Notes: generated from the sequence alone by a model not told the origin. DNA of 64,000 nt from JAGVSR01 sp963742405 (GCA_963742405.1 CAVUMB010000007.1:434001-498000); one strand, 5' to 3'; shown: positions 1-8,733, numbered from the stretch's first letter. Program-made: numbers and translations.

Positions 1-241
1 CGCCCGACAGGATTTGGCAGAACTCGTTCTCGGTGAAGACACAGCGCCATTTTCCGGGCTTCGATTCCCAGATGCCGGAGCTAAAACGTCCGTCCGCGCT
101 GGTAAACAGGTTCCACGCCGTTTGCAGCGGATCTCCAGACAGAATGCGATCGGCAGCCGGCCGGTACGTTTCACCCTTTGGCAGCGGCGCGCCGAACGAG
201 ACGAGCGGTGGCAAGGACAACTCAGTATTTGCTTGGGTCAT
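1..241 (-). CDS. Cupin-domain protein (DUF861/Cupin_3 type), 3' end cut by window edge
   Basis: An open frame starts at ATG 241 on the minus strand and runs without a stop off the left edge, giving 80 residues. The start reads MTQANTELSLPPLVSFGAP and the visible end contains GIWESKPGKWRCVF followed by ENEFCQILSG. That pattern (a G-W-E-x-x-P-G-K-W strand, then an E-F-C-x-I-L-x-G strand) is the first half of the beta barrel in small Cupin_3 proteins related to ureidoglycine aminohydrolase and EutQ cupins. Such proteins are cytoplasmic and about 115-120 residues long, so roughly the last third is missing here. Substrate cannot be told from this fragment. It is separated by 94 bp from the end of the olsB-like gene on the same strand. 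Confidence 0.75.
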   Translation of the reverse strand, partial: MTQANTELSLPPLVSFGAPLPKGETYRPAADRILSGDPLQTAWNLFTSADGRFSSGIWESKPGKWRCVFTENEFCQILSG

Positions 242-335
242 GGTTCTCGCGATCAAGTTGATGCATCGCGAACAGGATAGTCATCCGCTGGATGAGCGGC
301 AACTCCGGCGTGCACCCAACACCTCGCTGACACCG

Positions 336-1331
336 TCAAAGTGCGGGCGCTACCCGGCTCTTCAGTTCGTCCGGCGCCCCGAAGTGCTCGAAATAGCGCG
401 GATCAATCTTTTCAACCGGCAGCACGATCATGACATCGGTCGTCCCGAATTGCCGGTCTATGACCGCACCGTTGCCGACAAACGCGCCAAGACGCAGGTA
501 GCCCTTGATCAACGGCGGCATGGCCTTCAGCGCCTGCTTCAGATCGACCTTGTCCTTTGGCAGCAGGTCCATACGCTGATGCAAATGCGCATGAGCGTTG
601 CAACGCCAGTCCTGCGGCGCCATCGCGTAATGATGGAGATAGGACAACGCCATTGCGTGAGCGGCGGGGTCCGTGCCTTCGAAGCTGGCGCATCCGATCA
701 TCACATCGACTTTGTGCTCGCGGATGTAGGTCCAAAGCCCGTGCCATAACAATTCGACCGAGCGCTTCGAGCGGTAGGGCTTCATGACGCAGGAGCGGCC
801 CAGTTCCATGAAGCGGTAGTCCCGCTTGGCGCGGAGCAACGCCCCGATGTCGTACTCGCCCTGTGTATAAAAACCGAGCGATGATCGATCGGCGATCTCC
901 TGGCGCAGAACGCGATAGGTACCCACGACACGCGGCCGGCGACGGTGTGCCCACCGTTCCGCTCCATGCAGTCCTGGCGAGGTATCAACGACCAGTAGAT
1001 GCTCACAGACGGCGTCGTAGGGATCCTGGTCGAGGCGGCGCATGGCGGCGACCGCATTCGGTTTGGCCGACATTTCTTCATAAAAAACTTCGTAGCGAAG
1101 TCGTTGCGCCTGAAGGATGTCGGACCGGCCCGATGCGAGCCGCACTTCAAGATCGCCAATGCGGCCGTAAATCTTGGGTTGGGGCGCGCGCACGAACGAC
1201 CTGGCCTTGGCGCGCGCTTTTTCATTCAGTGCGCGCATGTCGAGAGCGCGCTTTGCAAGAAGGCCTGAGGGAGGAGCGGTCAATCGAACAATGCGCTTCA
1301 AACGTCCCGACAGGCCTTGGCCTTGCTTCAT
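336..1331 (-). CDS. olsB: GNAT-fold N-acyltransferase, OlsB-like (ornithine lipid synthesis)
   Basis: 331 residues from ATG 1331. The core (about residues 58-230) has the features of the Acetyltransf_5 / OlsB group: RLRYEVFYEEM, then D-x-DPYD-x-x-CEHL-x-V, then VVGTYRVLR, then LGRSCVMKPYRSKR. OlsB moves a 3-hydroxyacyl group from acyl-carrier protein to the alpha-amino group of ornithine, giving lyso-ornithine lipid, which OlsA then acylates. The basic N-terminal 50 residues lie outside the conserved domain; an internal Met at residue 31 is an alternative start. The same fold is annotated as 'hemolysin-like' in some genomes, so the exact product is a family inference. A PlsC-type acyltransferase that could supply the second step is at 34118 but is not linked to this gene. 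Confidence 0.7.
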   Translation of the reverse strand: MKQGQGLSGRLKRIVRLTAPPSGLLAKRALDMRALNEKARAKARSFVRAPQPKIYGRIGDLEVRLASGRSDILQAQRLRYEVFYEEMSAKPNAVAAMRRLDQDPYDAVCEHLLVVDTSPGLHGAERWAHRRRPRVVGTYRVLRQEIADRSSLGFYTQGEYDIGALLRAKRDYRFMELGRSCVMKPYRSKRSVELLWHGLWTYIREHKVDVMIGCASFEGTDPAAHAMALSYLHHYAMAPQDWRCNAHAHLHQRMDLLPKDKVDLKQALKAMPPLIKGYLRLGAFVGNGAVIDRQFGTTDVMIVLPVEKIDPRYFEHFGAPDELKSRVAPAL

Positions 1332-1510
1332 CTGGTCAAACTCCGGCGCCGTGCAGAGCAGGCGCGTGTCTCATGCGACCCCTGAGGCCGCTGTCGGCAG
1401 GATATTGCACGATTCCGAGACAAATTTGCGACATGCAACAGCCCATCACCGGCTGCTTTCTGGCCGGCGTTGCCAGCCAGCCCACAGGCTTACCACTGCA
1501 TCGCCCCGGC

Positions 1511-3262
1511 TTACGCGGCCGACGTCTCGCCTCGCCTGTCCGGCCGCAGCCAGCGCGATAAAAGGCTACTCAGTGCCCGCCCATCGAACGGTTTAGCGAG
1601 ATAATCGTCCATTCCAGCCGCAAGATAGCGTTTCCGGTCTTCAGCAAAGGCGTTGGCAGTCACAGCAACAATTGGCAGAGCGGCAGCTCCCGCCTCGCCG
1701 GATGTCTCCAGTAGCCGGCGAATGGCCCGCGTGGCCTCGATCCCGTCTAGGCGCGGCATGTAGATGTCCATCAGTACGAGATCGAAGTCCGGCGCTTGAC
1801 CCGACAGTGTCCGCGCCACCGCCGCTACCGCCTGATCGCCGGTTTGAACGCGGGTGACCTCGCAGCCTTCACGTTGCAGGAGGCGCGTGGCCAATAAAGC
1901 ATTGACGGCATTGTCCTCAGCCAGAAGAACCCGCGCAGTTGCACGTTTCGGGCTGCTGGCGCCAGAGCCGGTGTCCGGCATCGCCTTGCAGTCCGTCGTC
2001 TTCGCCGTTTCGCACGTTGCAGTGCCCGGCGACAAATTCAGTTCCGCCGTAAAAGTGGAGCCCTGTCCCGGCACTGAAGTCACAGTAATGTCGCCGCCCA
2101 TCGCGCGCGCAATCTGCCGTGCGATGGCCAGCCCCAGCCCTGAGCCGCCATCTTGCCGTCGAACGGCTTCGTCCGCTTGCTCGAATTCGCTGAAAATGCC
2201 CTCTCTATCCGCAGCATCGAGCCCGATGCCCGTGTCGGCGACAGAAAGTTCAATCCTAAGCTGAGCGGTCGCAAGACCCGTGTTGATCGGGCGAACGAGC
2301 ACCGTGATCGATCCTACATCGGTGAACTTGACAGCGTTGGACAACAGATTGAGCAATATCTGTCGTACGCGGGGCTCATCCCCCATAAGCTGCTTCGGCG
2401 TCGTCGGCTCGATCACGGACCGCAGGATAAGACCCTTCGCCGACGCTTTTGGCTCAAGCAGCGCAACACAGTTTTCAACGGTATCGCTGATGGAAAAGGC
2501 CGCGTTCGCCAACACCAGTTTGCCGGCTTCAATGCGCGAAAAGTCGAGGATCTCGTCAATGAGCGACATCAGCGCTCTTGCCGACTGCTCGATCGCTTGC
2601 ACGTAGGTCATCTGCTCGGCGGTGAGCGCTTCGCTAAGCAAGAGATCCGACATACCGATAATGCCATTCATGGGCGTTCGAATTTCATGGCTCATGGAGG
2701 CAAGAAAGCGCGACTTTGCGCGGCTGGCATCGAGCGCCGCGTCACGCGCTAGGCGCAGCTCTTCTGCAATTCGCCGATCTTCGGTAATATCGCGACCTAT
2801 GCGCTGCGTCTCGGTCGAACTGTTTCGCGCGATGTCGCCGACGGCATCATCCCATTCGATCCAGCGCGGGCCAGCGATGGTGGCGACCCGTTCGATCGCC
2901 CGCGGGCCGTTCGACCGACAATCGGTCTCGATCACATGCGGCTCGTGCAAGCTGCCAGCGATCTCGTCGTCGCTGAGACCGAAAACGCGAAGATATGCGC
3001 GGTTGGCAAAGACGACTCGGCCTTGGCCGTCGCGGCGGACGATCAAACCCGCCTGCGCATCAAGAAGATCGCGATATCGCCGTGCGTTGTCTGTAATTTG
3101 CCACTGCAGATCATGCAGCCGTTCCAATTCATCATCGCGCGGCTTGTCCGGTGTGTGGTTGGTGAAGCGCGTCAAACCATTCCACACAGATTTCGCTGTG
3201 GCGGCGAAACTCCACACCGGCCTCGGCAGAAAGCTCGAATTATTGTTTTTGTCTTCGCTCAC
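1511..3262 (-). CDS. Hybrid sensor histidine kinase / response regulator (PAS-HisKA-HATPase-REC)
   Basis: 583 residues from a GTG start at 3262, preceded by an AGGTGG-like ribosome site. Order of domains: a PAS domain (about 62-160, with VVFANRAYLRVFGLSDDEI), HisKA with the phospho-acceptor His192 in MSHEIRTPMNGI, HATPase_c with its N box (LLNLLSNAVKF) and G box (GSGLGLAIA), and a C-terminal receiver domain with phospho-acceptor Asp near 499 (LVLMDIYMPRLDG) and the conserved Lys in YLAKPF. No membrane segment is apparent, so it is probably a cytoplasmic kinase sensing an internal or diffusible signal through PAS. Phosphate presumably passes His192 to Asp499 and then to a phosphotransfer protein not present here. 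It sits alone between olsB and the Trm112 gene, with 124 bp of upstream DNA that can hold its own promoter. The signal is unknown. Confidence 0.92.
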   Translation of the reverse strand: MSEDKNNNSSFLPRPVWSFAATAKSVWNGLTRFTNHTPDKPRDDELERLHDLQWQITDNARRYRDLLDAQAGLIVRRDGQGRVVFANRAYLRVFGLSDDEIAGSLHEPHVIETDCRSNGPRAIERVATIAGPRWIEWDDAVGDIARNSSTETQRIGRDITEDRRIAEELRLARDAALDASRAKSRFLASMSHEIRTPMNGIIGMSDLLLSEALTAEQMTYVQAIEQSARALMSLIDEILDFSRIEAGKLVLANAAFSISDTVENCVALLEPKASAKGLILRSVIEPTTPKQLMGDEPRVRQILLNLLSNAVKFTDVGSITVLVRPINTGLATAQLRIELSVADTGIGLDAADREGIFSEFEQADEAVRRQDGGSGLGLAIARQIARAMGGDITVTSVPGQGSTFTAELNLSPGTATCETAKTTDCKAMPDTGSGASSPKRATARVLLAEDNAVNALLATRLLQREGCEVTRVQTGDQAVAAVARTLSGQAPDFDLVLMDIYMPRLDGIEATRAIRRLLETSGEAGAAALPIVAVTANAFAEDRKRYLAAGMDDYLAKPFDGRALSSLLSRWLRPDRRGETSAA

Positions 3263-3386
3263 GCGCCACCTGTTAGGCGCACACCACGGTTCGCGCGCCT
3301 CAGGTCACCTAAGCGGCGTGCGATTTAATAAAAACTGAAGCGAAAAGGTTAATTGCGTTAGCGCGAAACAATGCCTTCCGGCATGC

Positions 3387-3614
3387 TTAAAGCTTCTCGA
3401 TCTCTGCATCGGTGAGCGCGCGCGCTGCCTCTACCGTCAGCAGCGGCACGCCATTGCGGATCGGAAAGGCAAGGCCGGCCTTGCGACTGAGAAGTTCTTG
3501 CCGACCGGCATCGTAAACGAGTGCCGACTTACTTACCGGACACACGAGCACCTCCAATAGGCGCGGGTCGATCCGCGGCCCCGTCGAGGGTTCGTCTGTC
3601 GCACTCGCCGTCAT
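3387..3614 (-). CDS. Trm112/YcaR-family small protein
   Basis: 75 residues, taking ATG 3614 (start MTASATDEPSTG); an upstream extension of the frame would overlap the neighbouring gene. The core RIDPRLLEVLVCPVSKSAL followed by FPIRNGVPLLTVEAAR matches the Trm112/UPF0434 family. In eukaryotes and archaea Trm112 activates methyltransferases; bacterial YcaR-type members are mostly uncharacterised. Only one Cys (residue 25) of the usual zinc-ribbon set is kept (CPVSK in place of CPxC), which is common in alphaproteobacterial members. It lies 10 bp downstream of the LON-domain gene, so the two, with the thioredoxin-like gene, look like one minus-strand unit. Confidence 0.85.
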   Translation of the reverse strand: MTASATDEPSTGPRIDPRLLEVLVCPVSKSALVYDAGRQELLSRKAGLAFPIRNGVPLLTVEAARALTDAEIEKL

Positions 3615-3624
3615 GAAGGGGCGC

Positions 3625-4311
3625 TCATTGAATGGTCCCGCCGGAGCCACCGTTCGCGGCAATTTCCATCTCGGCGAGCGCAACAAGAACTTCCGCCCGC
3701 GTTTTCAAATCGCGGGCTTCAAGCAAAGCCTGCTTTTCTTCCGAACCGTACGGCGCCATAATTGACAGGGCATTGACGAGGCTTTCGCTGGATGCCTGTT
3801 CGATCGCCTTCCAATCCGCATCAAGGCGGTTTTGCTCAAGGTACGACTTGAGCACGCGCAGCAGCCCGGCCCGGTCCACGTCATTTTCGCCGAGCCCTTG
3901 CGTCAGGTCAGGCACGAATTTGTCATAACTGACACTGGCGACGCGGTAGGCGGTGGATGTCGCCGCCTCAGACACCACTTCAAATCGGCATACCCCGGTC
4001 AACGTGATCGCAAGCCGGCCGTCGTCGAGTTCTTGATAGCTCGAAACCCGGCCCGCGCAGCCGACGCTGCGCAGCGGCGTCGCCTTACCGGGCGGGCTTT
4101 CCATCTCGGCTGTGCCGCCGGACCGCCCCGGTTGAATGATCCCCATGAGCCGCGATCCCGCGAGCGTGTCGTGCAGCATGGCCAGATAGCGCGGCTCGAA
4201 GATATTCAACGGCAGCGTCGAACGCGGCAGCAGAATGGCCCCGCGCAGCGGAAAGACCGCCAGACGAGGCGGCAGATCCTGCGCTCTTTGATATTGATCG
4301 GTCCAGCCCAA
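3625..4311 (-). CDS. LON-substrate-binding-domain protein (Lon N-terminal domain only)
   Basis: 228 residues. The start is TTG 4311, supported by an AAAGGA ribosome site six bases upstream on the minus strand; no in-frame ATG fits better. The sequence LAVFPLRGAILLPRSTLPLNIFEPRYLAML is the hallmark of the Lon N-terminal (PUA-like) domain, and the protein ends before any AAA+ or protease domain, as expected for this stand-alone family ('peptidase S16, lon-like'). Such proteins have no protease site and are thought to bind substrates or partners; the role is not established. Downstream Trm112 follows after 10 bp and the thioredoxin-TPR gene lies 26 bp upstream, an arrangement I recall as common in rhizobial genomes. 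Confidence 0.9.
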   Translation of the reverse strand: MGWTDQYQRAQDLPPRLAVFPLRGAILLPRSTLPLNIFEPRYLAMLHDTLAGSRLMGIIQPGRSGGTAEMESPPGKATPLRSVGCAGRVSSYQELDDGRLAITLTGVCRFEVVSEAATSTAYRVASVSYDKFVPDLTQGLGENDVDRAGLLRVLKSYLEQNRLDADWKAIEQASSESLVNALSIMAPYGSEEKQALLEARDLKTRAEVLVALAEMEIAANGGSGGTIQ

Positions 4312-4337
4312 CGGGCATCCTTTCTATGCGTGAGATG

Positions 4338-5252
4338 TCACGCGAACAAGATCGACGAAAGCCGTTTGCGCCCGTCAATCGTGAACTCGTCTTTGGGTCC
4401 CCAAACTTCGAAAAGCTGCACCAACTGCTTGCGGGCTGCCTCTTCATTCCAAGTCCGGTTGCGGCGCACGATGGTCAGAAGATGATCGAGCGCTTCGCCT
4501 TTTTGGCCAGCGGCAGCCAAAACAACCGCCAGATCATAACGTGCCTGATGGTCCGCCGGATCCTTCTCGACTTGCGCTTCCAGCGCGGCCGTTTCACTCG
4601 CACCCGCAGCTTTGGCGGCAAGGTCGATCGCTGCCTTCACTGCTTGGACCGACGCGGTATTTTCTTTGTCGGGCGGCACCAAGGCGAGCATCTGCATAGC
4701 CCGTTCTGTATCGCCGGATTTCAGGTAACAGCGAGCCACGCCCGCGAGTGCTTCGACGTTGGTTTGCTCCTCCTGCAGCACGATGGCATAGGCTTCCGCC
4801 GCCCCCTGCAGATCACCTGCGTCGAAGGCTTCAGCTGCGGCCGCTAGAATGTCCTCGATGCTCGGGCCGGTATCGGCGGCGACCGCGTCGTCTCCGAGCA
4901 GCCGGTCGACGAACTCCCGCAGCATGCTCTCCGGCTGCACGCCCACAAAACCGTCGAGTGGCCGGCCATCCCGGAAGGCATACACGGTTGGCAGCGACTG
5001 CACGCGAAGCTGCGCTGCAATGGAGGGATGGGCATCCGTATCGAGCTTCACGAGCCGGACCTTGCCGCCGTAGCTCTTGACCACTTTTTCCAGGACCGGC
5101 GCCAGCTGCTTGCACGGTGCGCACCAATTGGCCCAGAAGTCGACGATCACGAGCGCCGTCTGCGACGCCTCGATGACATCCTTCATGAAATTGGCCGTGG
5201 TCGTGTCCTTGACGAGGTCCCCGGCCGGGGGTGTCGCCGATCCAATAACCAT
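4338..5252 (-). CDS. Thioredoxin-like TPR protein, YbbN/CnoX family
   Basis: 304 residues from ATG 5252 with an AGGAGAGA ribosome site upstream. Residues about 20-125 form a thioredoxin domain with the active-site motif WCAPCK (Cys44, Cys47) inside VDFWANWCAPCKQLAPVLE and the cis-Pro region QSLPTVYAFRDG. The rest (about 130-304) is alpha-helical with tetratricopeptide-like repeats. This is the layout of E. coli YbbN (CnoX), a cytoplasmic co-chaperone that guards client proteins for GroEL and DnaK during oxidative stress. E. coli YbbN has SQHC in place of CxxC, while this protein keeps both cysteines, so thiol-disulfide activity is possible. It heads the minus-strand group with the LON-domain and Trm112 genes. 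Confidence 0.92.
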   Translation of the reverse strand: MVIGSATPPAGDLVKDTTTANFMKDVIEASQTALVIVDFWANWCAPCKQLAPVLEKVVKSYGGKVRLVKLDTDAHPSIAAQLRVQSLPTVYAFRDGRPLDGFVGVQPESMLREFVDRLLGDDAVAADTGPSIEDILAAAAEAFDAGDLQGAAEAYAIVLQEEQTNVEALAGVARCYLKSGDTERAMQMLALVPPDKENTASVQAVKAAIDLAAKAAGASETAALEAQVEKDPADHQARYDLAVVLAAAGQKGEALDHLLTIVRRNRTWNEEAARKQLVQLFEVWGPKDEFTIDGRKRLSSILFA

Positions 5253-5345
5253 TTCCCGTGTCTCTCCTTGGTGCCTGCCTCAAGCGGCAATCCGCTCGGC
5301 ACGGCAGTCCCTGCAATTAAGGCCGCCTTGCCGTGCAAGGTCGGA

Positions 5346-5885
5346 TTAGCTTTCCCCAGGGGCGTCTTCCAATGTCAGCGCCGCGATCCAGGGTGTGTGG
5401 CCGGTCGCGCGAATGAACCGCAAAAGGTCGTCCCGCGCAATGCTCGTAGTGGCCGTATTCTCCATCGGATGCAGGTTGATTGTCTCGAAATCCATCAGGT
5501 TGCGGTCGATCACAACCCGAACCCGATTATCCGTATCGTACATCAGCGCAAAAGCCGTGACCGAGCCCGGTTCGACACCCAAAACCTCGCGCAAAAGCCC
5601 CGGCGCGCCGAAGCTGAGCCGACCCGACCCGATGACCGGCGGTAGCCGTTTCAAGTCAATCCGGGTTCCATGATGGGCTACTAAGAGAAAAAGCTGTCCC
5701 TTGGCGTCCTTCAAAAACAGGTTCTTGGTGTGACCGCCGGGAATTCTCTCATATAACTCCCCGCTGTCCTGGACTGTGAACACAGGTCGGTGTTCGACGT
5801 CCCGCGTCTCAATTCTAAGCGCGCTGAGCCGTTCCATCAGGCGCTGGCGGAGGGAGTGGATCAACGGCCGATCTCGGATCTGCAA
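5346..5885 (-). CDS. Ala-tRNA(Pro) trans-editing deacylase, ProXp-ala/YbaK family
   Basis: 179 residues if begun at TTG 5885; a second TTG at 5864 or ATG at 5837 are alternatives, and the family's usual N-terminus favours one of the two TTGs. The signature IPGGHTKNLFLKDAKGQLFLLVA, GSGRLSFGAPGLLREVLGVEPGSVT and the closing LHPMENTATTSI identify the ProXp-ala (PrdX) branch of the YbaK/INS superfamily. These cytoplasmic enzymes hydrolyse Ala-tRNA(Pro) made in error by prolyl-tRNA synthetase; the Lys in GGHTKN is a conserved substrate-binding residue. Its own 190-bp upstream region separates it from tRNA-Gly on the other strand. The gene name proX is avoided because it is also used for a betaine-binding protein. 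Confidence 0.88.
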   Translation of the reverse strand: MQIRDRPLIHSLRQRLMERLSALRIETRDVEHRPVFTVQDSGELYERIPGGHTKNLFLKDAKGQLFLLVAHHGTRIDLKRLPPVIGSGRLSFGAPGLLREVLGVEPGSVTAFALMYDTDNRVRVVIDRNLMDFETINLHPMENTATTSIARDDLLRFIRATGHTPWIAALTLEDAPGES

Positions 5886-6075
5886 CGCGCGTCTCTTGCA
5901 TATTCGCAGGTAACCTACGTGACCCCCGGCTGCAAGCCCGGTAACCTGCCGCCTTGCGTCTGTCGCCTTTTGAGTTGACGGCTCCGGGGCGTCCTGTTAT
6001 CCGCCTGCCTCCGGTTGAGGGCAACTTGATCGGAACACCGATGTCGCCTAAACAAGAGCGGCTTCGACATGGTAA

Positions 6076-6150
6076 GCGGGTGTAGCTCAGCGGTAGAGCA
6101 TCACGTTGCCAACGTGAGGGTCGAGGGTTCGATCCCCTTCGCCCGCTCCA
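6076..6150 (+). tRNA. tRNA-Gly (anticodon GCC)
   Basis: Full cloverleaf: acceptor stem GCGGGTG pairs with CGCCCGC (one G-U), the D arm has GCTC and AGC, the anticodon stem TCACG/CGTGA encloses loop TTGCCAA with anticodon GCC, and the T arm GAGGG/CCCTT encloses TTCGATC. Discriminator T is followed by an encoded CCA. It reads the GGC and GGT codons. No integrase or direct repeat of its 3' end was noticed nearby. Confidence 0.97.
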
Positions 6151-6187
6151 TGCGATCTTCTGATTGTTTCGATGACTGGGCGTCGGC

Positions 6188-7042
6188 TTAAGCCGCGCTC
6201 GCCGCCGATGTTTCGGTCGCCATCCGCTGCAACAGCTCCTCCGTCAACGAGCGCACGGCTTGACCGACGTGACCGGGATACTTTGCGAAATACGAGCGGT
6301 CCTGAGTTCTAAATCGCGCCGCGTCCTGGAGCGATTGAGCTCTAGGCACCAAGCCGTTGAACAAATTGTTGTCGGGGTTCTCAGCGAGCCATCTTTGATA
6401 CTCGATCTCCGTCGGTGAAGTGGCATCGAACATGTTGACGATGACGCCCATGTTCTCGGCAAACCCCATTTCCGGATTGAGTGTCTTGAACCGCCGGAAC
6501 ACATCGAGGCCGCAGACGGAAACGTAATCTGCCTTCGTCGGAGACACATGGAAGTCTGATTCGCGTAACCAGCTCTCGGTCAGAACCGACAATCCCGGCG
6601 GGCAGTCGATCAGAACGACGTCAAAAACGCTGCGCACTTCCGCCAGCAGCTGCGCAATCGCAGACCTCAGTCGGGCGTGCAGCTGCTCTTTGGAAACTTC
6701 GCGTTCAAACAGCGTCAGCTGCATGTCGCTCGGGATGAGAAACACCGTCCGCGCATCATCGACGTCTCCGACGTCGCGGATGACGACGCGCGACCAGTCC
6801 GGTGCGCCGCCCTGGAGGACGCGCCCGACCAGATGATCGACGAGCGTCAGCCCCTCCGACTGGAGCCGGTGCAGATTGGCCACCGACGTCAACATGCTGG
6901 AAACGCTCGCCTGAGCGTCACTGTCGATCACAAGGACGTTCTTGCCGTGATAGCAAGACAGCGTCTCGGCAAGCGCCAGCACGAGCGTCGACTTGCCGAC
7001 CCCGCCCTTCGTATTCATTACCGCAATGGTATTGCGCGGCAT
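6188..7042 (-). CDS. ParA/MinD-family ATPase
   Basis: 284 residues, choosing ATG 7042 because MPRNTIAVMNTKGGVGKST puts the P-loop at residues 12-19, the normal place in this family; the frame stays open further upstream but that part is low-complexity and lies in the lemA promoter region. The deviant Walker A motif KGGVGKS, Walker A' DSDAQAS and Walker B-type segment VVLIDCPPGLS are all present. ParA-like ATPases form nucleotide-dependent dimers that position DNA or protein cargo. This copy has no parB neighbour, so it is probably an orphan ParA (for example of the protein- or complex-positioning kind) rather than the chromosome-partition parA. It is divergent from lemA, with 181 bp between starts. 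Confidence 0.88.
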   Translation of the reverse strand: MPRNTIAVMNTKGGVGKSTLVLALAETLSCYHGKNVLVIDSDAQASVSSMLTSVANLHRLQSEGLTLVDHLVGRVLQGGAPDWSRVVIRDVGDVDDARTVFLIPSDMQLTLFEREVSKEQLHARLRSAIAQLLAEVRSVFDVVLIDCPPGLSVLTESWLRESDFHVSPTKADYVSVCGLDVFRRFKTLNPEMGFAENMGVIVNMFDATSPTEIEYQRWLAENPDNNLFNGLVPRAQSLQDAARFRTQDRSYFAKYPGHVGQAVRSLTEELLQRMATETSAASAA

Positions 7043-7160
7043 TGCGCGTGAACCCCACCCGTATTCGTCCCGGCCAAGCAGGCCAGGACACTCGCGCCCC
7101 TTTACCACATCTGCGTGCCGATTGTGGCGGTCTCGGGGTCGCGCTGACCTGCCATACCCC

Positions 7161-7188
7161 TTGCCTTCCCGCGCACCGGCGCTATGAC
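7161..7188 (+). promoter_or_regulatory. Candidate sigma70-type promoter for lemA
   Basis: TTGCCT and TATGAC hexamers separated by 16 bp, with the -10 box ending 35 bp before the lemA start, inside the divergent parA-lemA gap. Spacing and composition are reasonable for a housekeeping promoter; no operator is evident. Support is by eye only. Confidence 0.35.
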
Positions 7189-7223
7189 CTGTTGGATCAA
7201 CCACTCGGAGGCCCCGTTGCGTC

Positions 7224-7847
7224 ATGGCTGTCTTATCGTTCGCCGGCTCTGCTCGGTCGTTGGTCTTGGCTTGCGCCCTCGCCCTTACGCTGCCGCTCGC
7301 CGGTTGCGGGGTGAACAACATCCCGACCTACGAGCAGAATGCCAAAGCCGCATGGTCGGAAGTCTTGAACACGTACAAGACGCGTAACGATCTCATTCCC
7401 AACCTTGTCGAGACGGTGAAGGGCTTCGCCGAGCAGGAAAAGAGCGTCCTGACCGAAGTCGTGGAGGCCCGTGCCAAGGCAACCAGCGTGCAGGTCCCGC
7501 CAGACATTCTCACCAATCCGGAAGCGATGAAGAATTTCCAGGACGCGCAGCAGCAGCTTGGCGGCGCTCTCGGTCGGCTTCTAGCCGTCGTGGAACGTTA
7601 TCCGGACATCAAGTCGGGACAGAACTTCCTCGCACTGCAAAGCCAGATCGAAGGCGTCGAAAACAAGATCCGCATCGCCCGCAGCGACTACATACAGGCT
7701 GTCCGCCAGTACAACACCGAAATCAGCACGATTCCAGGACGCTGGTGGCGCGCATTCGTGTATCCAGACAAGGTCGAGATGGCGTCGTTCGATGTTCCAG
7801 CGGAAGAGCAAAAAGTTCCGAAGGTGGATTTCGGCACCAAGAAGTGA
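7224..7847 (+). CDS. LemA-family lipoprotein
   Basis: 207 residues from ATG 7224. The N-terminal hydrophobic segment ends in a lipobox LPLAGC, with Cys28 as the likely lipidated residue. The following region, W-x-x-V-x-N-x-Y-x-x-RNDLIPNLVETVKGFAEQEK, and the later GRLLAVVERYPDIKSGQNFLALQSQIEGVENKI, are the LemA family signature: a long helical bundle. LemA proteins are membrane-anchored; the function is unclear, but they commonly sit beside TPM-domain proteins, as here. The two TPM genes follow after 75 and then 22 bp, so the three are likely one operon. A short inverted repeat (GAACGGG/CCCGTTC) overlaps its stop codon but has no T-run. Confidence 0.93.
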   Translation: MAVLSFAGSARSLVLACALALTLPLAGCGVNNIPTYEQNAKAAWSEVLNTYKTRNDLIPNLVETVKGFAEQEKSVLTEVVEARAKATSVQVPPDILTNPEAMKNFQDAQQQLGGALGRLLAVVERYPDIKSGQNFLALQSQIEGVENKIRIARSDYIQAVRQYNTEISTIPGRWWRAFVYPDKVEMASFDVPAEEQKVPKVDFGTKK

Positions 7848-7922
7848 ACGGGCAAGTCCCGTTCCCTTGATCCATTTTGACGGACGAGCGGGCGTCTTAG
7901 CCTCCCCGATGGAGCCCATCCG

Positions 7923-8711
7923 GTGCGCGCGATCCTGACAGCGCTGGCGCTCGTCCTGACGGTGCTGATCACCGGCATCACACCGGGCCATGCCGCCGAT
8001 CCTGTCTTTCCCGCGCTGACGGGTCGCATCGTTGATGATGCCAACCTGCTCACGCCGGAAGAGGAAGCCGAACTCAGCGCCACACTCGCGGCCCTGGAAG
8101 GCACATCCTCCGATCAGCTCGCGATTGTCACGCTGTCCTCGCTGCAGGGCTTTCCCATCGAAGATTTCGGTTACAAACTCGGCCGCCACTGGGGCATCGG
8201 CCAGCAAGGCAAAGACAACGGCGTCCTCCTCATCGTCGCACCCAATGAACGCAAGGTGCGTATCGAAGTCGGCAAGCGGCTTGAGCCGCTGCTCACCGAC
8301 GCCATGAGCCGACTTATTATAGAAAACGCCATACTGCCAGGCTTTCGCCGAGGCGACTTCGCGGGCGGCATCCGCGCCGGCGTGCGTGATATCAAGGACG
8401 TTCTGCTGGGCGATACCGAAGCGGTGAAAAAGCGCGCCCTCGGCATGCATCAAGCTCCTGAGGTCGATTGGGTCGCCATCCTGATCATCGCGATCTGGAT
8501 CGCCATCGTCCTCTATTCGATCTACCAGCAGCACCAGCAGGCCGCGCAGTATCCCCAATCCGCCGGACGCCGTCGGGCCGGTCGCGACAGAGGCATCGTG
8601 ATCCTCCCAGGCGGTTCGGGTGGCTGGAGTGGAAGCGGCGGTGGCGGAGGCGGAGGCTGGTCAGGCGGCGGTGGAACATTTAGTGGCGGCGGCGCCTCCG
8701 GCGGCTGGTAA
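7923..8711 (+). CDS. TPM-domain membrane protein (YgcG-like)
   Basis: 262 residues from GTG 7923. A signal peptide covers about residues 1-24 (LVLTVLITGITPGHA), then the TPM domain: FPALTGRIVDDANLLTPEEE, SSDQLAIVTLSSLQGFPIEDFG and GKDNGVLLIVAPNERKVRIEVG. A membrane helix follows (VAILIIAIWIAIVLYSIY), and the C-terminus is a glycine/serine/tryptophan-rich tail. That matches YgcG-type proteins, which are exported with the TPM domain in the periplasm. Some plant relatives act as phosphatases in photosystem repair, but bacterial roles are not settled; pairing with LemA suggests an envelope process. It lies between lemA and a second TPM gene. Confidence 0.93.
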   Translation: MRAILTALALVLTVLITGITPGHAADPVFPALTGRIVDDANLLTPEEEAELSATLAALEGTSSDQLAIVTLSSLQGFPIEDFGYKLGRHWGIGQQGKDNGVLLIVAPNERKVRIEVGKRLEPLLTDAMSRLIIENAILPGFRRGDFAGGIRAGVRDIKDVLLGDTEAVKKRALGMHQAPEVDWVAILIIAIWIAIVLYSIYQQHQQAAQYPQSAGRRRAGRDRGIVILPGGSGGWSGSGGGGGGGWSGGGGTFSGGGASGGW

Positions 8712-8733
8712 TCGAACAACGGAACGGACGGTC

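Noticed and set aside
33..749. Plus-strand open frame of about 240 codons opposite olsB
   Set aside because: It mirrors the conserved minus-strand olsB frame, has no family signature and no ribosome site; a GC-rich antisense shadow.
3460..3490. GCAAGGCC/GGCCTTGC palindrome in the Trm112 gene resembling the R2 outer stem
   Set aside because: It lies inside coding sequence, has no bulge or inner stem and is easily explained by codon choice.
7581..8558. Minus-strand frame of 325 codons over lemA and the first TPM gene
   Set aside because: Crosses two well-supported plus-strand genes and their gap; its composition is that of a reverse shadow.
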